Shown piece by piece: positions 25,775 through 34,277 of a DNA stretch of 64,000 bases (positions are counted from its first letter, which is position 1; each line of letters begins with the position of its first letter). A program made the translations under genes and the position numbers. Source of the DNA: Arthrobacter sp. P2b (GTDB taxonomy: Bacteria; Actinomycetota; Actinomycetes; Actinomycetales; Micrococcaceae); NCBI RefSeq assembly GCF_900168295.1, contig NZ_FVZL01000003.1, forward strand, positions 248,001-312,000. The letters run 5' to 3'. The notes beneath the pieces were generated by a model. The model was not told where the DNA came from. It ran no database searches and saw nothing but the letters and a program-made list of their open reading frames with translations.

Positions 25775-26972
25775 CCGTTGTGGACAGTTCCAGGTCGAGG
25801 GAATTTTTCTCCACGTAGTCCAGCGCCGCGCGGACCGCTCCGACAGTCACCATGGCGTCGCCCAGCGGGGAGACGGCGATGCGCGGGGGAGTGGCCGTGA
25901 ATTCCGGCAGCCGTGCGGCGATAGGGTCCAGCAGCACACCGGCCGAGTTGGCCACCGCGCCGCCAATGACCACAAGCTCCGGGTTGTACATGGTGGCCAC
26001 GGTGCCAATGACGCGGGCCATCCTGTCTGCCAGGCGCTCCAGGATGTCCTGTGCCACGGCATCGCCGGATGCCGCGGCCGCGAAGACCTGTTCTGCCTCG
26101 GCGCCATCGCGGGCGTGGGCGCGCAGGGACGTCCTTGCCGCGCCGGTCACGGCTTCCGCTGCCCAGGTCCGTGCTAGGTGGGCGATGCCATAGGTGTCGC
26201 CCACACCCTGAACCAGGTCCAGGAAGGCCAGCTCACCGGCGCTGCCGCGGCTGCCGTGCAGCAGCCGGCCGCCGTCGATGACCCCAGAGCCCAGGCGTTC
26301 GCTGGCGAGGATGACCACCACGTCATCCACGCCGGCGGCCGCGCCCAGCCAGCGGTCCCCGAGCGCCGCCAGGTTGGCGTCGTTCTCCAGCAGCACCGTC
26401 CAGCCCCGAAGGTCCTTCAGGGACGCCCGCAGGTCGATATCGAACAGGCCCCAGAATTTCTGCGTTGCGAGGACGTCGCCGTGCCGGTCCACGGGGGCGG
26501 CAACACCTGCGCAGACAGCGAGGACTTCCTCCGGCCCGGCAGCAGCGCTCTCCAGCGCCGTCATGGCCACCTGGTCGATAAAGCTGATGCGCTGGACGGC
26601 AGTAAGGTCGGCGACATCAAAACGCCGGCTGAACCTGGCCACGGTCTTGCCCCGCAAGTCCGCAACAACCGCCGTCACCTTGGAATAGCCGATGTCCAGG
26701 CCCAGGACCACGCCGGCGCGGTGGTTCAGTTCAAACCTGCGGGCCGGCCGCCCCTTCTGGTAGTCCCCGAAGGCCCGCTGGTTTTCCAGCTCGCGGATCC
26801 ACCCTCGGTCCTTCAGGTCCTCGCACACGGAAATGGCCGTTGCCCTCGTTAGGCCGGTCGCGTCCATGACCTCCGTAACCGTCACCGCGCCGGAGAGGCG
26901 CATGAACTCCAGCACGGCGCCGGCACTGACCCGCCGCAGCAGGCTGGGAGTGGCAAGGGGCATTTCAGGCAT
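25767..26972 (-). CDS. ROK-family transcriptional regulator (zinc motif missing)
   Basis: A 401-residue repressor-type ROK protein. An N-terminal winged helix (about 10-75: LSGAVTVTEVMDATGLTRAT) is followed by the actin-like ROK domain: a phosphate-binding-type start VLGLDIGYSKVTAVVADLRG, and LENDANLAALGDRWLG with the usual catalytic Asp. The GG of the sugar-kinase DxGGT motif is replaced by YS, and the ROK zinc motif (CxCGxxGCxE) is absent after GSAGELAFLD, so sugar kinase activity is unlikely. The ATG at 26972 has AAAGG 8 bases upstream. It is divergent from the alpha-glucosidase gene and is the obvious candidate for its regulator, responding to a sugar ligand. Confidence 0.85.
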   Translation of the reverse strand: MPEMPLATPSLLRRVSAGAVLEFMRLSGAVTVTEVMDATGLTRATAISVCEDLKDRGWIRELENQRAFGDYQKGRPARRFELNHRAGVVLGLDIGYSKVTAVVADLRGKTVARFSRRFDVADLTAVQRISFIDQVAMTALESAAAGPEEVLAVCAGVAAPVDRHGDVLATQKFWGLFDIDLRASLKDLRGWTVLLENDANLAALGDRWLGAAAGVDDVVVILASERLGSGVIDGGRLLHGSRGSAGELAFLDLVQGVGDTYGIAHLARTWAAEAVTGAARTSLRAHARDGAEAEQVFAAAASGDAVAQDILERLADRMARVIGTVATMYNPELVVIGGAVANSAGVLLDPIAARLPEFTATPPRIAVSPLGDAMVTVGAVRAALDYVEKNSLDLELSTTVS

Positions 26973-27070
26973 GCTGTTGACCTTTCTGCGGACCACACCA
27001 GATAATATTCGAGGAAGTAAATTTAGAGTCAAAATAAATATACGCCGAACCAGAAGAAAAGGATCACCCC
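26973..27070. promoter_or_regulatory. AT-rich divergent promoter region
   Basis: The 98 bp between the ROK gene and the alpha-glucosidase gene hold an AT-rich island (27001-27043) with GATAATATTC and TAAATTTA...AAATAAATATA, in sharp contrast to the flanking GC-rich coding DNA. It should hold both promoters and the ROK operator. I do not see a perfect palindrome. Confidence 0.5.
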
Positions 27071-28783
27071 TTGTCCACCACTGCCACCCTGGCAACCCTG
27101 TCCGACTCCGACCGTCCGGCCGATCCCAACTGGTGGCGCCAGGCGTCCGTCTACCAGATCTATCCGCGCAGCTTCGCCGATTCGAACGGTGACGGCATCG
27201 GCGACCTGAAGGGCATCACGTCCAAGGTCCCGTACCTGAAGTCGCTGGGGATCGATGCCGTGTGGCTGAGCCCCTTCTACCCGTCAGCGCTCGCCGACGG
27301 CGGCTACGACGTTGACGACTACCGCGATGTGGATCCCAAGCTCGGTACCCTGGACGACTTCGACGAGATGGCCAAGGCCCTGCACGACGCCGGCATCAAG
27401 CTGATCGCGGACATCGTGCCCAACCACTCCTCGGACCGGCACCAGTGGTTCCAGGAAGCCCTCGCGTCCCCGAAGGGTTCCCCGGCCCGCGACCGCTACA
27501 TCTTCCGTGACGGGAAGGGCCCCAACGGCGAGTTCCCGCCGTCGGACTGGGACTCGGTGTTCGGCGGACCGGCGTGGGAGCGCATCACCGAGCCGGACGG
27601 CACCCCCGGCCAGTGGTACATGCACATTTTCGCCAAGGAGCAGCCGGACCTGAACTGGTCCAACCGGGAGATCCGGGACGACTTCCTCAAGACCCTGCGC
27701 TTCTGGTCGGACCGCGGCGTGGACGGCTTCCGCGTGGACGTGGCCCACGCCCTCACTAAGGACCTCACCGAGCCGCTGCTCTCCAAGCTCGAACTGAGTG
27801 CAGCCAACACCGGCGTGGACGGGTTCGACGACGGCACCCACCCGTTCTGGGACCGCGACGAAGTCCACGAAATCTACGCCGAATGGCGCGAGGTGTTCAA
27901 CGAGTACAACCCGCCCCGCACGGCCGTCGCGGAAGCCTGGGTCCACGCCACCCGGCGCGCCCGCTACGCCAGCCCGCAGGGCCTGGGCCAGGCGTTCAAC
28001 TTCGACCTGCTGCAGGCCGATTTCGATGCCGCCGAATACCAGGAGATCATCACCCGCAACCTCGCAGAAGCGGCCGCGACCGGCGCCTCGTCCACCTGGG
28101 TGTTCTCCAACCACGACGTTGTCCGCCACGCCACCCGCTACGGGCTGCCGCAGGTGTCCAAGGGCAAGGGGCGCACCAAGGGCCAGGACGGCAAGGACTG
28201 GCTGCTCGCCGGCGGACCCGCGGAGGAGTTGGACATTGAACTCGGCGAACGCCGGGCCCGCGCGGCCACACTGCTGATGCTCGCCGTCCCGGGATCCGCG
28301 TACCTGTACCAGGGCGAGGAGCTCGGGCTGCAGGAAGTGGCGGACATCCCGGAATCGGAGCGCCAGGACCCGTCCTTCTTCCGCAACAAGGGAGTGGAAA
28401 TCGGCCGCGACGGCTGCCGCGTGCCGCTGCCCTGGAAGGTGGAGGGCACCTCGTTCGGGTTCGGCGAGGGCGGCTCGCACCTGCCCCAGCCGGACTGGTT
28501 CAGCAAGTACGCGGTCGAGGCACAGGACGGGACGGAAGGCTCCACCCTGGAGCTGTACCGCACCGCGCTGAAGCTGCGCCATGAACTGCAGACGGACGAG
28601 GAACTCGAATGGGTCGAGGCCGGCAACCCGGAGGTCCTGCACTTCCGCCGCCCGAACGGCTGGCAGTCAGTGACCAACTTCGGGGACACCGCCGTCGACC
28701 TTCCTGCCGGAACCGTGCTGGTCAGCAGTGCCCCGCTCGAGGACGGCAAGCTGCCGGCCAACACCACCGCGTGGCTGCGCTGA
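27071..28783 (+). CDS. GH13 alpha-glucosidase
   Basis: A 570-residue cytoplasmic glycoside hydrolase of family 13 (oligo-1,6-glucosidase/alpha-glucosidase type), releasing glucose from the non-reducing ends of maltose, sucrose or isomaltose-type sugars. Conserved regions are present in order: WWRQASVYQIYPRSF, IADIVPNHSSD (region I), DGFRVDVAHAL with the nucleophile Asp (region II), VAEAWV with the acid/base Glu (region III) and FSNHDVVRHATRYG with the transition-state Asp (region IV). There is no signal peptide. The start is a TTG with AAAGGA upstream. The divergent ROK regulator probably controls it; no ABC sugar transporter is adjacent. Confidence 0.93.
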   Translation: MSTTATLATLSDSDRPADPNWWRQASVYQIYPRSFADSNGDGIGDLKGITSKVPYLKSLGIDAVWLSPFYPSALADGGYDVDDYRDVDPKLGTLDDFDEMAKALHDAGIKLIADIVPNHSSDRHQWFQEALASPKGSPARDRYIFRDGKGPNGEFPPSDWDSVFGGPAWERITEPDGTPGQWYMHIFAKEQPDLNWSNREIRDDFLKTLRFWSDRGVDGFRVDVAHALTKDLTEPLLSKLELSAANTGVDGFDDGTHPFWDRDEVHEIYAEWREVFNEYNPPRTAVAEAWVHATRRARYASPQGLGQAFNFDLLQADFDAAEYQEIITRNLAEAAATGASSTWVFSNHDVVRHATRYGLPQVSKGKGRTKGQDGKDWLLAGGPAEELDIELGERRARAATLLMLAVPGSAYLYQGEELGLQEVADIPESERQDPSFFRNKGVEIGRDGCRVPLPWKVEGTSFGFGEGGSHLPQPDWFSKYAVEAQDGTEGSTLELYRTALKLRHELQTDEELEWVEAGNPEVLHFRRPNGWQSVTNFGDTAVDLPAGTVLVSSAPLEDGKLPANTTAWLR

Positions 28784-28799
28784 TGCGGGAAGTCATCCG

Positions 28800-29741
28800 T
28801 TGCAGGAGCTGATTTATGGCTGCATGGGCCTGGGCGGCAGCTGGTCCGACGAGCCGCATGGGAGCAGCCATGTGGATGAGGCCGCTGCCGCCGTCCACGC
28901 GGCCCTGGACGCCGGCATCACGCTTTTCGACCATGCGGACATTTACCGCAGCGGCAAGTCCGAGGCGGTCTTCGGTGAAGTGCTGGCCGGCACTTCGGGG
29001 CTGCGGGACCGGATCAGGCTCCAGACCAAATGCGGAATCCGGCTGAACGAACGCGGGCTGCAGACGCACTACGACCTGAGCCGTGGCGCCATCCTTGAAC
29101 GCGTCAACGGGAGCCTGGAACGGCTGCGGACGGACTACGTGGACATCCTCCTGCTGCACCGCCCGGATCCGCTGGCGGACCCGGCGGAGGTGGCGTCCGC
29201 CGTCGGGCAGCTCATGGCTGAAGGTAAGGTCCGGCAGCTGGGTGTGTCCAACATGTCCGGTGTGCAGATCGAGGTGCTGCAGGACCGGCTGGAGACGCCC
29301 GTGGTGGCAAACCAGCTGGAGATGAGCCTGCTCAAGCGGGCCTGGCTGGAAAGCCAGGTGCTGGTCAACCATCCCGAGCACCTGGACTACAGCTTTCCGC
29401 ACGGCACGCTGGAGTACTGCACCCGCAACTCCATTACCCTGCAGGCGTACGGCTCGCTGGCCCGCGGGCTCTATACCGGCGCGGAACCGGAGAGCCCCAC
29501 CTCGGCGGAGTCCGCCACCTCCGAGTTGGTGGCCCGGCTGGCGGGGGAGCATGGCACCTCCGGGGAGGCCGTGCTGCTCGGCTGGCTGATGAAGCACCCG
29601 GCGGGCATCGCCCCGGTGATCGGGACGGTCAACCCGGCGCGCATCCGTGCCTGTGCCGACGCTTCCCGGGTGGCCCGGGAGCTGACGCGCGCCGACTGGT
29701 ACCGGCTCTGGGTGACGGCGCGGGGCAGCAACATCCCCTGA
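28800..29741 (+). CDS. Aldo/keto reductase
   Basis: A roughly 313-residue NADPH-dependent oxidoreductase of the YdhF type. The active-site tetrad is visible: Asp and Tyr in DHADIYRSGKSEAVFGE, Lys in LQTKCGI, and His in ILLLHRPDP. The cofactor loop is VIGTVNPARIRA near the C-terminus. The start is a TTG (28800) 16 bases after the alpha-glucosidase stop; the frame runs further upstream inside that gene without an SD, so the start is the main uncertainty. Substrate unknown. Likely cotranscribed with the glucosidase. Confidence 0.85.
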   Translation: MQELIYGCMGLGGSWSDEPHGSSHVDEAAAAVHAALDAGITLFDHADIYRSGKSEAVFGEVLAGTSGLRDRIRLQTKCGIRLNERGLQTHYDLSRGAILERVNGSLERLRTDYVDILLLHRPDPLADPAEVASAVGQLMAEGKVRQLGVSNMSGVQIEVLQDRLETPVVANQLEMSLLKRAWLESQVLVNHPEHLDYSFPHGTLEYCTRNSITLQAYGSLARGLYTGAEPESPTSAESATSELVARLAGEHGTSGEAVLLGWLMKHPAGIAPVIGTVNPARIRACADASRVARELTRADWYRLWVTARGSNIP

Positions 29742-29764
29742 CCTCCCCAACCGGGTGGCAGCAC

Positions 29765-29792
29765 GTGTCGTTATGGAACCCCATAACGACAC
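29765..29792. repeat. Perfect 12-bp palindrome, REP-like
   Basis: GTGTCGTTATGG (29765-29776), loop AACC, CCATAACGACAC (29781-29792). It lies between the aldo/keto reductase stop and the next gene, without a T-run. It could be an intrinsic pause site, an operator, or one of the short dispersed intergenic palindromes common in this group. Confidence 0.65.
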
Positions 29793-29907
29793 TTGCCGCT
29801 ACCTGCCTTTCATCAGGATTGAGTCATATGGGGTTTAGTTCGTATTGAACCTCACATGCCGGCCGTTTTCTTCGACGTGCTGCTTGCCGGGCGGATACGG
29901 TAGATAC

Positions 29908-30771
29908 ATGACGTCTACCATCGCCGCCGAAACTGTACGGCCCGAACGCAATATCCCCGCAGAGATCGCCCGCTCCTGGCTCCTGGTCAATGCCATGAAG
30001 CCCGAGCTCTTCGACCAGTCGGCAGTCTCTCGCGCCGACTCGATCATCCTGGATATTGAAGATGCCGTGGACCCGTCGCAGAAGGACCAGGCGCGCAACA
30101 ACGTGGTGGACTGGCTCACGGCCGGCGGCAAGGCCTGGGTCCGCATCAACGATGCCACCAGCCGCTTCTGGGCTGACGACCTCGCCGGCCTGCGCGGCAC
30201 GCCCGGCCTGCTGGGGGTCATGCTCGCCAAGACCGAATCGGCGGACCAGGTGACCGAGAGCTTCCACCGCATGGACGGCAAGACCCCCGTCATCCCGCTG
30301 GTGGAGTCCGCCCTGGGCATCGAGGAAGCCAACCACATCGCCAAGGCCCAGGGCGCCTTCCGCCTGGCCTTCGGCTCCGGCGACTTCCGCCGCGACACCG
30401 GCATGGCCGCCACCGCCGAGGCCATGGCCTACCCCCGCGCCAAGCTTGTCGTCGCCAGCCGCGTCGGCAACCTGCCGGGCCCCATCGACGGTCCCACCGT
30501 CGGCACCAACCACCCCATCCTGCGCGAGCAGACCGGCATCACGGTGATGATGGGCATGACCGGCAAGCTCTGCCTGGCCATCGACCAGACCCCCGTCATC
30601 AACGAGGTCATCAGCCCCACGCCGTCCGACGTCGCCTGGGCCACCGACTTCATGGCCGACTTCGAAGCCAACGGCCGCGTCATCCGCGACGGCTCCGACC
30701 TGCCCCGCCTGGGCCGCGCCGAAAAGATCATGAAGCTCGCGGTAGCCTTCGGCGTGCAGCCGGCGCTGTAG
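29908..30771 (+). CDS. HpcH/HpaI aldolase or citrate lyase beta-like (CitE) protein
   Basis: A 287-residue protein of the CitE-like clade of the PEP mutase/aldolase superfamily, which cleaves or forms C-C bonds of CoA-linked acids such as malyl-CoA or citramalyl-CoA. The metal-binding and active-site segments are RADSIILDIEDAVDPSQK, ARNNVVDWLTAGG, WVRINDATSRFW, VMLAKTESADQV (acidic metal ligand) and PVIPLVESALGI. The ATG at 29908 starts the conserved part; an upstream ATG at 29845 is in a non-conserved stretch. It is probably monocistronic. The exact substrate cannot be read from sequence. Confidence 0.85.
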   Translation: MTSTIAAETVRPERNIPAEIARSWLLVNAMKPELFDQSAVSRADSIILDIEDAVDPSQKDQARNNVVDWLTAGGKAWVRINDATSRFWADDLAGLRGTPGLLGVMLAKTESADQVTESFHRMDGKTPVIPLVESALGIEEANHIAKAQGAFRLAFGSGDFRRDTGMAATAEAMAYPRAKLVVASRVGNLPGPIDGPTVGTNHPILREQTGITVMMGMTGKLCLAIDQTPVINEVISPTPSDVAWATDFMADFEANGRVIRDGSDLPRLGRAEKIMKLAVAFGVQPAL

Positions 30772-30800
30772 CCGCCCCGCTATTCACTCCAGGAGACCCC

Positions 30801-31742
30801 GTGACCGATACCCGCTATCTGGTCCACGGGGTCTTTTGGGATGGGGCGCCGGCTTCAGCAACGGAGTACGACGGCGGCGCCCCGGTTCTGCGCCTTCAGT
30901 CACCTTCCGGAGACTTCCGGCAGCTCAGCCTCCACCCGGGTGCCCGGCTCGGCTTCCACGTCATTGAGCACGGCAGGTCCTGCCTGGGGCACCTTCGCGT
31001 CCACTCGTCCACGCGCCGTGACCATATCCTGTGTACGGCCGGCGCCCCGGCGGCCAGGGGCAAGCAGTGCGAACGCTGCTTCATGCTCGACGAGTCCCGG
31101 CTGATCCACGACTTTCACCGCGGCGGCCGCGTCACCCCCGGCTTGCGGGACTACCTGATGCAGGAGCACTGGCTGTATGTGGCCACCTTCGCCGGCGGCA
31201 GCAGCAAGGTGGGAACGGCGTCCGGGCCCCGGAAATGGCACCGGCTCGCAGAGCAGGGCGCCGTGACGGCCAGGTACGTGGCCAGGGCACAGGACGGCCG
31301 CGTGGTGCGGATCCTGGAGGACCTGGTGACGGCCGAAGCCGGGCTGGCGCAGCAGGTGCGGTCCGCCGCGAAGTCGGAGGCGCTGCTGCAGCCGCTCGCG
31401 CCAGCCGAACTGGACGCCCTCAACGCCCGGCATGCCGGCGGGGTCCGCGGCCTGCTGGCGCGCGCCGCCGTCGAGGGCTTTGCCGTTGTGGACGAGCAGT
31501 GGGTGCGTCCGGCACAGGCCTCCCGCCTTTGCGTCCCCGCGGCCCGCCACGCCTACCCGTATCCGCTGGACAGCGGGCGGCACGGCTTCCATATTGCGGC
31601 GCTCAGCGGACCCAACGCGCTGGCCCGGCTGGACGGGACCGATGCTGAGTTCGTGGTGAACCTGGGCCAACTGGCGGCACGCACCATCGTCCTGGGCGAC
31701 TTCGCCTCGGACGTGCCGGCCGTGCAGGAAGCCCTGTTCTAG
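30801..31742 (+). CDS. DUF2797 protein
   Basis: A 313-residue protein of a conserved actinobacterial family of unknown function (DUF2797). The N-terminal half carries a Cys pattern CTAGAPAARGKQCERCF that could bind zinc, followed by DFHRGGRVTPGLRDYLMQEH and a TFAGGSSKVGTASGPRKWHR block, reminiscent of GIY-YIG-like folds. The C-terminal half ends in YPYPLDSGRHGFHI and GPNALARLDG. GTG start. It follows the CitE-like gene after 29 bp. Function unknown; a nucleic-acid or tRNA-related role is only a guess from the Cys cluster. Confidence 0.75.
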   Translation: MTDTRYLVHGVFWDGAPASATEYDGGAPVLRLQSPSGDFRQLSLHPGARLGFHVIEHGRSCLGHLRVHSSTRRDHILCTAGAPAARGKQCERCFMLDESRLIHDFHRGGRVTPGLRDYLMQEHWLYVATFAGGSSKVGTASGPRKWHRLAEQGAVTARYVARAQDGRVVRILEDLVTAEAGLAQQVRSAAKSEALLQPLAPAELDALNARHAGGVRGLLARAAVEGFAVVDEQWVRPAQASRLCVPAARHAYPYPLDSGRHGFHIAALSGPNALARLDGTDAEFVVNLGQLAARTIVLGDFASDVPAVQEALF

Positions 31743-31762
31743 GCAGCCGGTAAACTGGGACG

Positions 31763-31987
31763 GTGCTGAACGAATTCTGGGCCACCGCGCCAACCCGCTA
31801 CAAAGTCCTGGTCTTCAGCGCGATGGGCCTGATCGCCGTCGGCATCATCCTGAACCTGGTGGGCAACACCAGCGGCAACCAGGGAATGGCCACCGCCTCG
31901 CTGCCGCTGATCGGGCTGGGCCTGCTCCTGCACATCGCCGGCATCGTGGTCCGCGGCCAGGCCATCCGCAAGAACCTGCGCCGGTAG
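31763..31987 (+). CDS. Small two-helix membrane protein (DUF3188-like)
   Basis: 74 residues, GTG start 20 bases after the previous stop. Two transmembrane helices (about 15-35 and 44-64) flank a short Asn/Ser/Gly loop (NLVGNTSGNQG), with a basic cytoplasmic tail (RGQAIRKNLRR). It resembles the DUF3188 family of small actinobacterial membrane proteins, a tentative match. Probably expressed with the preceding gene. Confidence 0.65.
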   Translation: MLNEFWATAPTRYKVLVFSAMGLIAVGIILNLVGNTSGNQGMATASLPLIGLGLLLHIAGIVVRGQAIRKNLRR

Positions 31988-32040
31988 CTGTTTCTACCCG
32001 GTTTTCTGCCCCCTGACAGGCGGGCGATAGGGTTGAAGCC

Positions 32041-32502
32041 ATGACTATCAATCCGGATCTGCAGGGCCGAAGCTACCCTGCCGCAGAGGTGTACGACGTT
32101 GGCCGCGAGAAAATCCGCGAGTTTGCCCGCGCCGTCAAAGCCACCCACCCTGCACACTTCGACGTGGATGCAGCCAAGGCCCTGGGCCACACCGACCTGG
32201 TGGCCCCGCCCACCTTCGCGATCATCATCGCCCAGCGCGCCGACGCGCAGCTCATCGAGGATCCGGACGCCGGCATCGACTTCTCCCGCGTGGTCCACGC
32301 GGACCAGCGCTTCACCCACCACCGGCCCATCGTCGCCGGCGACCGGCTCGTGGCCGAACTGCACGTGGACGGCGTGCGGGCCATGGGCGGCGGTGCGATG
32401 ATCACCACCCGCTCCGAAATCTTTGCCCTGGCGGCCGACGATTCCAAAGAACCGGTCACCACCACCACGTCATCCATCCTGGTCCGCGGAGAGGGACAGT
32501 AG
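32041..32502 (+). CDS. MaoC-like N-terminal hot-dog protein (HadA-like)
   Basis: A 153-residue hot-dog fold protein of the FAS1-dehydratase N-terminal type, the structural partner of a MaoC dehydratase. It shows VGREKIREFARAVKATHPAHF, then VAPPTFAIIIAQRADAQL, and VVHADQRFTHHRPIVAGDRL. The catalytic Asp/His pair of hydratase 2 is absent in this subunit, as expected for HadA-type. It is followed 3 bases later by the catalytic subunit, so the two should form a heterodimeric (3R)-hydroxyacyl dehydratase, probably in fatty acid synthesis. Confidence 0.85.
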   Translation: MTINPDLQGRSYPAAEVYDVGREKIREFARAVKATHPAHFDVDAAKALGHTDLVAPPTFAIIIAQRADAQLIEDPDAGIDFSRVVHADQRFTHHRPIVAGDRLVAELHVDGVRAMGGGAMITTRSEIFALAADDSKEPVTTTTSSILVRGEGQ

Positions 32503-32504
32503 CC

Positions 32505-32942
32505 ATGAGCCCCAGTTTCCACGAACTCAGTGCCGGCCAGGAGATCGGCAGCCGCACCATCGAGGTCACCAGGACGGACCTGGTCAAGTACGCCGGTGCC
32601 TCCGGCGACTTCAACCCCATTCACTGGAACGAGGCCTTCGCCACCGGCGTGGAACTGCCCGGCGTCATCGCCCACGGCATGTTCACCATGGGCTCGGCCG
32701 TCCAGCTGGTCACTGACTGGGCCGGCGACCCGGCCGCCGTCGTCGACTTCCAGACCCGCTTCACCAAGCCCGTCCTGGTCACCGACACCACCGGGACCAA
32801 AGAACCGGGGGCCACCATCGAGGTCAGCGGCACCATCGGCAAGCTCGACGCCGATGCCGGCACCGCCCGCGTTGACCTCACCGTGGTCTCGGCCGGGCAA
32901 AAAGTCCTGATGAAGGCCCAGGCCGTCGTCAAGCTTTCCTGA
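32505..32942 (+). CDS. MaoC-family dehydratase (HadB-like, catalytic subunit)
   Basis: A 145-residue hot-dog protein carrying the hydratase 2 motif: YAGASGDFNPIHWNEAFA with the catalytic Asp and His, then GVIAHGMFTMG. The C-terminal half completes the hot-dog fold (VDFQTRFTKPVLVTDT, VSGTIGKLDADAG). It lies 3 bases after the HadA-like gene, a classic heterodimer arrangement. It should dehydrate (3R)-hydroxyacyl-thioesters. Its start (ATG at 32505) overlaps no other gene, and the MFS gene follows after 7 bases, suggesting one operon up to 34227. Confidence 0.88.
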   Translation: MSPSFHELSAGQEIGSRTIEVTRTDLVKYAGASGDFNPIHWNEAFATGVELPGVIAHGMFTMGSAVQLVTDWAGDPAAVVDFQTRFTKPVLVTDTTGTKEPGATIEVSGTIGKLDADAGTARVDLTVVSAGQKVLMKAQAVVKLS

Positions 32943-32949
32943 GCGCCCC

Positions 32950-34227
32950 TTGACCTCACGGGCAACAACAGGGGCCACCACCGCCGAAGTGACGCACTGG
33001 CGCAACGCCGTGGTGGTGGCCTACGCTGCCAGCGGCCTGGCGTTTGCCTCATGGGTCTCCCGGCTGCCGGCCATCCGTGACGCGCTGGACCTCACCCCGG
33101 GCAACATCGGGGTCCTCCTGCTGTGCATGACCCTGGGGTCGTTTGCCTCCGTCTCCGCGTCCGGGTTGATCGTGCTCCGGCTGGGATCCAAGAGGACCAT
33201 CAGGACCGGCAGCATCCTGGTGGGGACCGGCCTGCTGCTGGCCGGGCTTGGCACCTCGGTCCTGGCCAGCCCGGTGGCAACTGCTATCGGACTGGCCGTC
33301 ATCGGACTGGGGACCGGCAGCTGGAACACGGCGTCCAACGTTGAGGGCGCCGCGGTGGAGCGGGCCGTTGGCCGGCACATCATGCCCCGGCTGCACGGCG
33401 CCTTCAGCCTGGGGACAGTGGCCGGGGCAGGACTGGGCGCGGGAGCCGCCGCGCTGTCCGTTCCCGTGTCCTGGCATCTGGGCGCAGCCGGGGTGGTGGT
33501 CGCCGTCTCGGTGGCGACGGCGGCAGCCTGGTTCCGCGCGGACGTCACCCCCGTGGCAGGGGAGCGGACCTACGCCCCGGACAACTTCGAGGATCCGACC
33601 ACCGGCCCCATCCCCGTAATTCCGGCAGGCGCTGGCCCGGAAGACGCTCCGCTGGACAACAAACGCAAGATCGCCCAGGCCTGGCGGGACCGGCGGACCC
33701 TGCTCCTGGGTGTGCTGGTGCTGGGCCTCGCCCTGGCGGAAGGCGCGGCGGGGGACTGGGTGGCGCTGGCCCTGGCTGACGGGCACGGCCAGACCGACGC
33801 CGCCGGCGCTGCCGGTTATGGCCTCTTCGTCACGTTCATGACCATCGGGCGCTTTGCCGGGACCCTGGTCCTGGACCGCTTCGGCCGGGTGCCGGTGATG
33901 CGCTGGTGCGCCGCCCTTGCCGTGTTCGGGCTCGGCGTTTTTGTCTTCGCGCCGGTTCCCTGGCTGGCTTTTGCCGGACTCGCGGTGTGGGGCCTGGGGG
34001 CGTCCCTCGGTTTCCCGGTAGGCATGTCCGCTGCGGCGGATGATCCCGCCAAGGCCGCTGCCCGGGTGTCGGTGGTGTCCACCATCGGGTACGGGGCGTT
34101 CCTCTGCGGGCCGCCGCTGTTGGGCCTGCTCGCAGAACATGTGGGCATCCTGCATTCCCTGCTGGCCGTGATGGTGATGCTGGTGGTGAGCTTCCTGCTC
34201 TCGCCGGTGGCCCGGAAGCTTGCCTAG
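32950..34227 (+). CDS. MFS transporter
   Basis: A 425-residue major facilitator with about 12 predicted transmembrane helices. The first half contains RLPAIRDALDLTPGNIGVLL and the loop LGSKRTIRTGS between helices 2 and 3, close to the MFS signature. A central cytoplasmic loop of about 55 residues (near 195-250) contains NKRKIAQAWRDRRTLLL before the second half. In the second half, DRFGRVPVMRW is the second signature loop. TTG start 7 bases after the MaoC gene. Substrate unknown; its sequence resembles the drug or sugar-type carriers of the YbjJ group. Confidence 0.85.
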   Translation: MTSRATTGATTAEVTHWRNAVVVAYAASGLAFASWVSRLPAIRDALDLTPGNIGVLLLCMTLGSFASVSASGLIVLRLGSKRTIRTGSILVGTGLLLAGLGTSVLASPVATAIGLAVIGLGTGSWNTASNVEGAAVERAVGRHIMPRLHGAFSLGTVAGAGLGAGAAALSVPVSWHLGAAGVVVAVSVATAAAWFRADVTPVAGERTYAPDNFEDPTTGPIPVIPAGAGPEDAPLDNKRKIAQAWRDRRTLLLGVLVLGLALAEGAAGDWVALALADGHGQTDAAGAAGYGLFVTFMTIGRFAGTLVLDRFGRVPVMRWCAALAVFGLGVFVFAPVPWLAFAGLAVWGLGASLGFPVGMSAAADDPAKAAARVSVVSTIGYGAFLCGPPLLGLLAEHVGILHSLLAVMVMLVVSFLLSPVARKLA

Positions 34228-34277
34228 GTACTTAAAGGTGCTGCGTTAGATAAGTATTTTCAAGTACTGTAGTTCCG

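Noticed and set aside
27284..28642. Minus-strand open frame of 452 codons over the alpha-glucosidase
   Set aside because: Shadow; the plus strand has all four GH13 regions.
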